Origin: Tritrichomonas foetus
Lineage: Eukaryota > Parabasalia > Tritrichomonadida > Tritrichomonadidae
Direction: 5' to 3'
NCBI GenBank assembly: GCA_001839685.1
Contig: MLAK01000628.1
Span: forward strand, 25,033 to 89,032
Length of the DNA stretch: 64,000 bases
Shown here: positions 29,399 through 37,278 of the stretch, in pieces
Layout of the letters: each line of letters opens with the position of its first letter
How positions within the stretch are numbered: the stretch's first letter is position 1
The notes under the pieces: model-generated
What the model was told of the DNA's origin: nothing
Seen by the model: the letters and a program-made list of their open reading frames with translations, nothing else
Databases searched by the model: none
Program-made: the position numbers and the translations under genes

Positions 29399-30661
29399 TT
29401 AAGGTTTCGATTGATGGCTCGGTTCAAAACCGCCATAAGGTTCCATCAAGTGCACACGATATTTTTTCAAATATCCGCTTGCAAAATCTTTGAAACTGTC
29501 GATTTCAGAAATTGAATCAGCTAAATCTTTATTATTTGATACAGCATCAAAAATGGCACTTAAGATGGGGTAAGCAGAATATCCAATCAATCCATATTCT
29601 TTCAATTGCGCTTCAATCATTAAAACAGGTGCAAATTTAATTACAACAGAACAATTAATTTCGGAATACTTCAAAGACTCAATTACAAAATTACGAATAG
29701 AAATATGAAATTCAGAACACTTGTCGAACTTTATAAAGTATCTAAACAAGTCTGCCAAAAAGTTAATGTTTACAAAACTTGTCGATATTTTTAGACAAGT
29801 TGTCAAAACATTCAAAGAACAAGAATGATGTCTGTGAATATCTTTGTCAAGTGATAAAAAAATGCTCATTGATGGTTCAATAAAAAACTTTAAGAATTCT
29901 TCTGGAAGAATTGGAATAATACTGCTTATGGCTGCCCATTGTGCATCAATTACATAGCTCGGAGCATCGAATGTTTGAAGTAAACAATTCATTATATTGA
30001 TATCTGAATAGGCTGATGAAAAAATTGGATTTTTGGCACCAGATTCAATTATCTTAAAAAGTGCCTCGGTTTTAAGAAATACTATATTATTGTAATCTGA
30101 AATATTACATCCTTTATAATTTAATTGAACTAATTCTTGAGAAACAAACTCTGGAAAGTTCATTTTATTCAAATGTTCTTGAGCTTTCGTAAAAATTTTA
30201 TGAGTAGAAAAAAGCATAATAAATAAATTCCTTATTCCGATAATTTCCGGATGTTTTAAGAGACAATATAAATATCCGCAAGATGATGATGCTTTATCTG
30301 GTTCTAATGTAAAAACATAAGATATTATATCTGATAGTCTATTAAGCATAATTTCTGTGGGATTGCTTTCTGAAAAAACTTCTTCTGCGCAATTTATTAA
30401 ATTATCATCCTTTGAGATAGCTCGTATTATTGTCGGATGGCGAAATGATATTAAAGTATATGCTGTGTCTGATAAGTAATTTCGTTCTTTCAATAATGCG
30501 AGTGATAACAAACCTTTAATATTTCCGATTAAATAATTAATTAAAGGTTTGTAATCTAAATGAAATAGATCTTTCGTAACCTCGTTAGTTATAACTTTTT
30601 CGATCGGAGAATTAATGTTATGTAAATATTGGTCGAGTTCCATCGATGTTGGGGTGATCAT
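29399..30661 (-). CDS. Helical-repeat protein, possibly SAPS/PP6-regulatory-like
   Basis: 420 residues, almost all helical, without signal peptide or membrane helices. The N-terminal third (IEKVITNEVTKDLFHLDYKP, NPTEIMLNRLSDIISYVFTL, GYLYCLLKHPEIIGIRNLFI) recalls the armadillo-like SAPS domain of PP6 regulatory subunits. There too an early acidic/leucine segment is followed by 'rL...i' helices and a lone vertebrate-type 'LL..P' helix. The match is by pattern only and the protein is shorter than typical SAPS proteins. Function is therefore open. The start is the first ATG, with a second at residue 7 equally possible. Confidence 0.5.
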   Translation of the reverse strand: MITPTSMELDQYLHNINSPIEKVITNEVTKDLFHLDYKPLINYLIGNIKGLLSLALLKERNYLSDTAYTLISFRHPTIIRAISKDDNLINCAEEVFSESNPTEIMLNRLSDIISYVFTLEPDKASSSCGYLYCLLKHPEIIGIRNLFIMLFSTHKIFTKAQEHLNKMNFPEFVSQELVQLNYKGCNISDYNNIVFLKTEALFKIIESGAKNPIFSSAYSDINIMNCLLQTFDAPSYVIDAQWAAISSIIPILPEEFLKFFIEPSMSIFLSLDKDIHRHHSCSLNVLTTCLKISTSFVNINFLADLFRYFIKFDKCSEFHISIRNFVIESLKYSEINCSVVIKFAPVLMIEAQLKEYGLIGYSAYPILSAIFDAVSNNKDLADSISEIDSFKDFASGYLKKYRVHLMEPYGGFEPSHQSKP

Positions 30662-30852
30662 TGATTTCCCCTTAATTTTTATGACCTATCGTTATTCTCG
30701 AGGAATTTTATGAGGCTATTTACGGTTATTATTCAAATATTGAAATAAGAGACGATTGAAAAAGTTTGCATATGGAGAGATGATGTAAAATCCTATATTT
30801 TTAAACGGCCTTTCATTTCACCTTGATGTAATCCTTTGAAATCTAAAATTTC

Positions 30853-31671
30853 ATGTTTTTTCTCATTTTCTATGAGATACTCCTCATCTCTCCTGTTATT
30901 TACATGAAAAATGATATTCCATTTCACAGTCGTTTACAATCAAAATCGATTTTATTTGAATCCGCTTTTGAAGATGTAGAATGTGCCGGAAAAAACACTT
31001 TCGTTAATCGTTTGGGCAAATGTGAATGTCTTTCAAAATTTCCTTACGGTAACCCTGATTCGGAAACAGGATGTTGGGGATGCTCTCCTCCCTGTGATTC
31101 GAATGCAGAATGCTTTTCGTCAAACCAATGTAGATGTCTTCCTGGATTTCTTGGTGATGGTGTAGATTTATGTGAAAAGCCGATTCCAGAATTGCTTTTT
31201 GTTGAGCCTCTGAATGATTCCATTAATGGTGGAAATGATATTTTCTTTACAATTAAATCACCACCAGAATATAACATAACACAAGCTTTTTGTAGATTTG
31301 GACCGATTTCTGTTCCTGCAACTTTTTCAAACACTTCACTTTTTATATGCAAGTCACCAAAAAATAAACCAGGGAATTTCAAAGTTGCTGCTTCTTTTGA
31401 TTCATCCAAATGGTCAACTGAAAACATAATTTTCGTTTATTATGACACTGGTATTAATACATTTTCTTATACTATCTCATTTGTATTAATTCTGATGATT
31501 TCCATGATTTTAATTGTCCTTTTATGGTATTATAACAAAAGACAAGAGCCATATGATCAAGCAGAGGAAATGCTTCCGTTGAATAAATGGCACATGAATC
31601 AAGAACAGGTTGTTGCAGTTGAAGAAAAAACTTTTTGGGATTTTTTAGTCAATATTTTTATTTCTAGTTGA
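30853..31671 (+). CDS. Type I membrane protein with EGF-like and IPT/TIG domains
   Basis: 272 residues. The N-terminal hydrophobic segment (MFFLIFYEILLISPVIY) looks like a signal peptide. Residues ~45-110 contain twelve cysteines in EGF-like spacing (CECLSKFPYGNPD, CGCSPP-type, CDSNAECFSSNQCRCLPGFL). Residues ~112-198 fit an IPT/TIG immunoglobulin-like fold (FCRFGPISVPATFSNTSLFI, CKSPKNKPGNFKV). One membrane helix follows at ~204-226 (SFVLILMISMILIVLLWYY) and then a 45-residue cytoplasmic tail. The inferred location is the cell surface, with the EGF/TIG part outside. I do not recognise a specific family. The ATG at 30853 is the first in the frame. Confidence 0.7.
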   Translation: MFFLIFYEILLISPVIYMKNDIPFHSRLQSKSILFESAFEDVECAGKNTFVNRLGKCECLSKFPYGNPDSETGCWGCSPPCDSNAECFSSNQCRCLPGFLGDGVDLCEKPIPELLFVEPLNDSINGGNDIFFTIKSPPEYNITQAFCRFGPISVPATFSNTSLFICKSPKNKPGNFKVAASFDSSKWSTENIIFVYYDTGINTFSYTISFVLILMISMILIVLLWYYNKRQEPYDQAEEMLPLNKWHMNQEQVVAVEEKTFWDFLVNIFISS

Positions 31672-32043
31672 GTTCTTACTAGTAAGATTATCTTGCGTGT
31701 ATATTTTGTTAGGAATTAATAATATTGTTATATATTTGCTATTTGCGTGTTTTTAGAATAGAATAAAATAAATATTCCATGTATATTACATTAGTTGTTT
31801 TAATTATGTTTCACTCTTGATTACCAAATTTTCTCGGATTTATTTTGTGTTCATATCAGAAATGGTAATACCCTTACTTTAAAACTTAATAAAGTTTTTT
31901 ATGCTTTTAATAATACGTATTACGTAATATGATTAATTATCTCTAAAAAAGAGTTCACAACAGGATAGTTATCTTATCAAATTTGATTCTATGATTATAA
32001 GGCGAATAATATAGGCTAAAATTCAAACAAAGTAGTCATTTTG
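31672..32043. other. Spacer upstream of Pus3-like gene
   Basis: 372 bases, AT-rich, without coding signal. It includes the candidate initiator listed separately at its 3' end. Confidence 0.5.
32036..32040 (+). promoter_or_regulatory. Candidate initiator (TCATT) before Pus3-like ATG
   Basis: TCATT lies with its A only six bases before the ATG at 32044. Trichomonad genes often use an initiator of the type TCA(C/T)(A/T) a few bases from the start codon, giving very short leaders. Assignment rests on position and motif only. Confidence 0.35.
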
Positions 32044-33132
32044 ATGAGCGAGAAAAAAGGAAAAACAAAGAAGCCATTTTCTTTCGATCAATTCCACGAG
32101 CGTCAAATTGCCCTCCGTATCGCCTACATTGGATGGGATTTGAAAGGATTTGTTATGCAAAAAGATACAGAAGAAACAGTCGAAGGATATATTTTTCGAG
32201 CACTCGATCGAGCCCGTTTAATCAAAAACATGGACAGACAAGTTTGCCACTACTCTTTATGTGGACGAACAGACGTCGGAGTTTCTGGGATTGGCAATGT
32301 CATATCTGTCAGAGTCCGATCAGTTTTTCCTTCAGGAAAAGGCTCAATTAAGAACGAGAAAGCTACTGTGAATAAGGAAGAAGAACTGAATTACCTCCAA
32401 ATACTAAATGGAATACTCCCACCTATGATCAGAGTTACTGCTGTTGCTTATGTCGATCCAGATTTCAATGCTAGGTATGCATGCACTTCGCGAAGTTACC
32501 GTTATTTGTTCCATAAGTTCAACAAGAATTTAGACAAAATGCGAGAAGCAGCAAGCTATCTTATTGGCGAGCATGATTATCGTGGCTTTTGTAAATTCTC
32601 ACCAAATAACACTTCACATTGTGTTCGAAAAATTTTTAGTATAGATTTTAACGAAATCTCAAATGGTTTATATTATTTTCAAATTGTTGGATCAGGTTTT
32701 ATCTGGCATCAAATTCGATGCATTGCTTCAATATTGTTTATGGTTGGTGATGGTTTTGAAGAACCAACAATTGTGCAGGATTTACTTGACGTGAAGCGTT
32801 TCCCTGGAAGACCGCAATATGCGATTGCAGATCCGAAACCACTCATTTTCTGGATGGCTGAGTATGATGGCGTGGAATGGCAGGTGCCAAAAGATAATGA
32901 AATTCAAATATCAAAACTTACAACATTTAACACAATGCTAACTGATCATGATATTTGTAATGGCGTTTTACGATTGTTCAACGGTGGAGGGCCGACTGAA
33001 CATCAAGTGAAGAAGAAACATACACCTGTAGCTTCTTTACAACTTGCCAGATCTGTTGAAGAGCTTCTTGAGGAGCACAAGGCTGAAAATGAAGGAAATG
33101 CAATCAGTGATGAACCTGATTATGATGAATAA
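32044..33132 (+). CDS. PUS3: tRNA pseudouridine(38/39) synthase, Pus3/Deg1 type
   Basis: 362 residues from the ATG at 32044; the codon before it is TTG and not a credible start. The TruA-fold signature CGRTDVGVSG carries the catalytic aspartate (D77). Further family blocks: RIAYIGWDLKGF at the start, LNGILPPMIRVTAVAYVDPDFNAR (in two parts), RSYRYLF, GEHDYRGFCKFSP, and GSGFIWHQIRCI. The end segment RPQYAIADPKPLIFW matches the Pus3/Deg1 subgroup more than Pus1. It would convert U38/U39 in the anticodon arm of many tRNAs. The last ~80 residues are an unrelated charged extension. Length is a little below animal PUS3. Confidence 0.9.
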   Translation: MSEKKGKTKKPFSFDQFHERQIALRIAYIGWDLKGFVMQKDTEETVEGYIFRALDRARLIKNMDRQVCHYSLCGRTDVGVSGIGNVISVRVRSVFPSGKGSIKNEKATVNKEEELNYLQILNGILPPMIRVTAVAYVDPDFNARYACTSRSYRYLFHKFNKNLDKMREAASYLIGEHDYRGFCKFSPNNTSHCVRKIFSIDFNEISNGLYYFQIVGSGFIWHQIRCIASILFMVGDGFEEPTIVQDLLDVKRFPGRPQYAIADPKPLIFWMAEYDGVEWQVPKDNEIQISKLTTFNTMLTDHDICNGVLRLFNGGGPTEHQVKKKHTPVASLQLARSVEELLEEHKAENEGNAISDEPDYDE

Positions 33133-33627
33133 GAATTTTTTAACTTATCAGATTCGTATATTTTTTCCCCCTTTGGCTATTTACTATTGATAATGTTCAT
33201 GCATACTTGGTTTATGAATAAGAATATAATAAATATTAGTAATAAAATGAAATACTATCTAATCATATTATTAATGATATTCATGTTATTAATGATATTC
33301 ATGTTATTAATGATGTTAATGTTATTAATGATGTTAATGTTATTAATGATATTCATGTTATTAATGATATTCATGTTATTAATGATGTTAATGTTATTAA
33401 TGATGTTAATGTTATTAATGATATTCATGTTATTAATGATATTCATGTTATTAATGATGTTAATGTTATTAATGATATTCCACTTGTAAAAAAAAGATTC
33501 CTGAAAAAGTAGTTTTTTAGACTTCAATTCTTCTGTGAAAATAAATACCTGTTTTCTGAAATCAAAATTTCAAAATTGCATGATTTATGCGTTTTTATAC
33601 TGTATTTATTGGAATTTAAATAATAAC
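33133..33627. other. Spacer dominated by tandem repeat
   Basis: The convergent spacer between the Pus3-like gene and the glycosylase-like gene. Nearly half of it is the 18-bp array described at 33270-33480. The frames read through the array on both strands are repeat artefacts. Confidence 0.7.
33270..33480 (+). repeat. 18-bp tandem repeat with AABB higher-order pattern
   Basis: Eleven full units plus a partial one, of two types: A = ATTAATGATATTCATGTT and B = ATTAATGATGTTAATGTT, which differ at two positions. Their order is A A B B A A B B A A B A(partial). That gives a 72-bp higher-order unit repeated two and a half times. The pattern shows that expansion happened in blocks of four units after A and B had diverged. 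Confidence 0.95.
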
Positions 33628-34254
33628 TTATCGAAGAGCATATCCCCCATGGCAGCATTCTGCTTCTTCTCCTCTGTTATGTGACAGCCAAACCCAAAGT
33701 GCAAAATCGACAGTTCCTTGCTTTCTCTTTAGCTTCTCTGCAATTTCCTTTGTAACTTTATTCACCATATCTTCTGATTTATCGCCAGTAATTTTTTCAA
33801 CCCATTTACAGAGATGCAAATCTGGTTTTGCGCATGATAATAATCCAATGTTACGAGCTAAATGGTATTTTGTGATATTTCCGATGTATGGCAAATTTAA
33901 TAAATCATCAACAGATTTGAATGATTCTCTCGTTTCTTCCCAATTTTCTTTATTGTCCCAGACTTTTTTAATAGAATCCAATTTTCTCTGATTTTTAAAA
34001 ATTTCTTGCATTTTGGCCATGTTGCCTTTGCAATCAACCAATAATGGTGTTAATCGAGCTGCAATTTTGCCTTTGAATCCTGATGCCATAACAACATAAA
34101 CATATTCATAAAAGAAATCATCAAAATTTTTGAGTAATCCGTTCAAGCTGTTGATTCGCTCCATATCCGATTTATGCGTGTCCAGCGTAAAATTGTATGC
34201 TTCTAAATAATCTTTCATCGCGGCATCGAATTGTTTCTTCGGTAAACTTGACAT
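33628..34254 (-). CDS. HhH DNA glycosylase-like protein
   Basis: 208 residues. Residues ~120-160 read LLNLPYIGNITKYHLARNIG and then AKPDLHLCKWVEKITG. This looks like a helix-hairpin-helix-GPD core: hairpin glycines, a lysine in the position of the OGG1-type catalytic lysine, and an aspartate in the following 'PD.HL' as the conserved acid. The same pattern occurs in small OGG-like glycosylases of bacteria and phages. The rest is helical. Inferred role: removal of damaged bases in DNA. The C-terminus has CC and H residues (EAECCHGGYALR) but no clear FeS motif. The family is inferred from the motif, not from an alignment. Confidence 0.55.
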   Translation of the reverse strand: MSSLPKKQFDAAMKDYLEAYNFTLDTHKSDMERINSLNGLLKNFDDFFYEYVYVVMASGFKGKIAARLTPLLVDCKGNMAKMQEIFKNQRKLDSIKKVWDNKENWEETRESFKSVDDLLNLPYIGNITKYHLARNIGLLSCAKPDLHLCKWVEKITGDKSEDMVNKVTKEIAEKLKRKQGTVDFALWVWLSHNRGEEAECCHGGYALR

Positions 34255-34493
34255 TCTTCAAGAATTTTGAAATTTCATCTATTTTAAACGTAAATTTTTC
34301 AAATTTTTAATAATGCAATCTTCCCAAATCTGTTGAATGTTGAAAGATGAAAATGAATATAAAAAGTTTCTATTAGAAGTCGAGAATTTGAATAAATAAA
34401 AAGATTTTGTTAAAGTCATTTACAAAATTAGATTTTATTATTATAAAAATGTCTCGTGTGTATAAAAGATTATAAATTATTTTATTAAGAAAT

Positions 34494-36749
34494 TCAGTCA
34501 TCTGTGTAGTTTGGATGAACCGATATCTCTTCGTTATCACCCAAAATAAGAACTTGATCAACATTGATTAAGCGGTTAATAACCAATTTAACAATTTCAA
34601 CATCTTTTTCAATATCTTCTACTTGTCCGTAACCATCTTCATTCTGTTTAAGCCACCAATCTGTAATAGCATCAACATTCTGTACTGGTATTTCTGTATC
34701 AACTTGTTTCTGTGACTCAATTTCTCGAAGATGTAAAACAATAAGCTTAGAGATTCTTTTATATTGTTCATATGTAATTGTTCTCTGTTCTTTGTTCATT
34801 TCTTCCTTTTGATTCTCGATTACTTCGCTTGGAACATCTTCAAGTGTAACAGCCTCAGCTTCGACCTGAATAATAGATCTCTTCAAGAGGCGTGTAGCTT
34901 CGCGAACATAATCTACTCTCACTTCGTTGTCGAGATTCATCTTAGCAAGAGCTTCACTCAGACGAATCAAAGCTTCAAGTTGTCTAACAGTAATCCTATA
35001 TGAAGCTCTAGAAACACCAGTTGAATCTTCTTCTCTAAGATTTACATATGCACGAACAAGTTCTTTCATAGCTTCTTTTGTGATCTTTGGCTCTTGCTTC
35101 TTGGCATATTTAATATAATGACGAAGTTGCTCTGTTGAAAAGTGATCACCTGTGAATTGTGATGGAATTTCTCGGTGAACAGAAAAAATATGCTCAGCAA
35201 TTCTAGCATCAGCGTCTGCTTGACATTCATCAACAATAACAAAGAAAAGGTCGAAACGTGACATAATTGGAGCACTTAAGTTCAAGTTAGCACGAAGTGG
35301 TTTAGATTTATCATATCTTCCACTGATTGGATTGGCTGCTGCAAGAACAGATGTTTGTGCATTCAATGTTGCATGAATTCCAGCTTTAGCGATAGAAATT
35401 GTCTGTTGTTCCATTGCTTCGTGAATGGCAACTTGATCAACGATATTCATTTTGTCGAATTCATCAATACAGCAAACGCCATGATCAGCAAGCATCATAG
35501 CACCAGCTTCAATTGTGAAATCGCCAGTTTCTACATCTTTGGTCACAGATGCTGTTAAACCAGCAGCTGATGAAGATTGACCAGATGTGTAAATAGAACG
35601 TGGAATAACACTTGATACATATTTAAGGAATTGTGACTTGGCTGTTGATGGATCACCAACAATACAAATATTGATATCACCACGAAGTTTGATATTATCT
35701 TTTGTTATCTTTGGAACACCACCGAGAAGCATAAGTAAAATTCCGCGTTTGACTTCATCGTGTCCATAGACATTAGGTGCAATAGAATGTGACAATTTAT
35801 CATAAAGTCCTTGAGAATTGCGAATTGCCATAATTTCTGCTTTTTCTGAATCAGTTTCGATTTGTTGATCATCTTCAATTTGTTGAACAGAGGATCCAAG
35901 AAAAGACAAACGATAAGTTAATTCACGTGATCCATAATTTTTGATGCCAGCAACACCATCCATTTCAAAACCAGCCGGCCTTTGCAAAACTGGTTTTTCA
36001 CCAAGAATGCGGCGGGGCTGCTCTGGAACAGCTACTGGTGTTCCAACAAAAACAACACGATCACCTGGCTTGACAGCTTCAACAAAATCGTTTCTAAGAA
36101 TAACTTCGATTGTTCGTGGCATTGATCCTGATGGAACTTCAGATGGATTTTCTTGAACGAGAACGCGCTGCCAGTCAACAAATGTTGATCGATCTGTTAA
36201 AAGTTCGAATTTTGATCGGTTGTTACATGTTTTTGATGGGCATACTGCCGGCTCTGTAAATTGGAAATTTTGGACAACATTCGAAATTTCAGCTCCACAG
36301 CCTCTACACTTGAAAGTGGCGTTCAAAAGTTCAGGACGAACTTCTGACGTGCGTGTGACTGTTCCTGAAAAGCTGAATAGTTTTCCAATGTGAGTCGCTC
36401 TGAGATCACGAATTGCTGATTGAATTGGGAAGTTTATGAATGAAACATAGAAACGGCGGTCACCATGACCGTGTTCGTCGCGAACGTAAGACGCATCTAT
36501 GCCTTTAATGAATTCAAGAAGAGAACGATTCAAAACTGGTTCAAATCTGTAAAAATTCGGATGAATTGCATCGGCAAGATCCGAATCGTGGTCCATAAGA
36601 TGCTGGTAATCAACAACAAGTGTTGATGAATCGAGATCTTTCATTTCGTTAGCTTTCTTGACGTAGTAAGATTCACCATCGACTTGAAAATCGTTAAGGA
36701 ATGCGCTGAATCTACTTTGAATTTCGGTATTTACGTTTTCTTCAGCCAT
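34494..36749 (-). CDS. MCM6: MCM6 replicative helicase subunit
   Basis: 751 residues from the ATG complementary to 36747-36749; an ATG 17 codons upstream is open but adds an atypical head. The N-terminal zinc finger CRGCG...CPSKTC is at ~147-174. It is followed by FVDWQRVLVQENPSEVPSGS, whose closest match in the family is MCM6. The AAA+ core has Walker A GDPSTAKSQFLK (~363), Walker B CCIDEFDKMN (~425) and the arginine-finger SRFDLFF (~494). The C-terminal winged-helix part is present. By family knowledge it is one of six subunits of the MCM2-7 ring that unwinds DNA at forks. Length is close to the usual ~800. All catalytic motifs look intact. Confidence 0.93.
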   Translation of the reverse strand: MAEENVNTEIQSRFSAFLNDFQVDGESYYVKKANEMKDLDSSTLVVDYQHLMDHDSDLADAIHPNFYRFEPVLNRSLLEFIKGIDASYVRDEHGHGDRRFYVSFINFPIQSAIRDLRATHIGKLFSFSGTVTRTSEVRPELLNATFKCRGCGAEISNVVQNFQFTEPAVCPSKTCNNRSKFELLTDRSTFVDWQRVLVQENPSEVPSGSMPRTIEVILRNDFVEAVKPGDRVVFVGTPVAVPEQPRRILGEKPVLQRPAGFEMDGVAGIKNYGSRELTYRLSFLGSSVQQIEDDQQIETDSEKAEIMAIRNSQGLYDKLSHSIAPNVYGHDEVKRGILLMLLGGVPKITKDNIKLRGDINICIVGDPSTAKSQFLKYVSSVIPRSIYTSGQSSSAAGLTASVTKDVETGDFTIEAGAMMLADHGVCCIDEFDKMNIVDQVAIHEAMEQQTISIAKAGIHATLNAQTSVLAAANPISGRYDKSKPLRANLNLSAPIMSRFDLFFVIVDECQADADARIAEHIFSVHREIPSQFTGDHFSTEQLRHYIKYAKKQEPKITKEAMKELVRAYVNLREEDSTGVSRASYRITVRQLEALIRLSEALAKMNLDNEVRVDYVREATRLLKRSIIQVEAEAVTLEDVPSEVIENQKEEMNKEQRTITYEQYKRISKLIVLHLREIESQKQVDTEIPVQNVDAITDWWLKQNEDGYGQVEDIEKDVEIVKLVINRLINVDQVLILGDNEEISVHPNYTDD

Positions 36750-37059
36750 TAATTTATAAACAACTTTTTTGTGTCCGTTTACTATTTCGAAAAAAGTCAA
36801 CCGTAATATAGGTTAACTATAAAAATATTAACCACTATTTAATAGAATCTTCTATGAAATCACTCTGTGGATTTATACAAAATTTATAAGAATGAAGATA
36901 TTATAATATCAATAGGAAATATATTTCATTTTATTTATAATCCATTATATGGTTGTTTCTGATTCTGTTTCAGATGTGTTTGGAATTGGTTTAGCCATTG
37001 TTGTGATAAGTAGATTAAAAATCTCAAATCGTTTTGAATACTGAAGGGGTGTGTTATTT
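36750..37059 (-). other. Ankyrin-like coding remnant downstream of the ankyrin gene
   Basis: On the minus strand, after the in-frame TAG at 37207 and a further TAA at 37060, the frame at 37052-36945 reads NTPLQYSKRFEIFNLLIT and ends MAKPIPNTSETESETTI before TAA. It looks like a last, degraded ankyrin unit plus a serine/glutamate tail. It lies in another frame than the main gene. The remainder down to the MCM6 start is a plain spacer. Confidence 0.45.
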
Positions 37060-37206
37060 TTATAAATAAAAGAAAAGCTTCATAAAAAAGAATTCGTAAA
37101 TATCTTTTGGCACTATATTGATATTTTCTTTAGCCATTAAAAGTACAACAATTTCATAGAAATTAAACTTACATGCTATGTGCAAAGGTGTTGTATCGTC
37201 AATATT

Positions 37207-37278
37207 CTAAGTATTAAAAATAACTTCATGAAAAATGTTACAAAAGCATCTCGATAAAAAATAGTGTTTAATGCCTAC
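37207..37278 (-). other. Candidate 72-nt intron in the ankyrin gene
   Basis: On the minus strand this segment starts GTAGGC (37273-37278) and ends TACTTAG (37207-37213), lies at a codon boundary, and contains the only stop between two ankyrin units. Removing it joins VNA to NIDDTTPLHIACK, which restores the exact spacing of the neighbouring repeats (VNARFNNKTALHIACK). It does not show the GTATGT / ACTAACACACAG consensus described for Trichomonas introns. Confidence 0.4.

Noticed and set aside
33270..33480. Possible CRISPR array
   Set aside because: Units are contiguous without unique spacers and the genome is eukaryotic.
33187..33489. 100-codon + strand frame and 90-codon minus frame over the 18-bp array
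   Set aside because: They exist only because the unit length is a multiple of three; the product is a monotonous LLMIFM- or NINN-type string.
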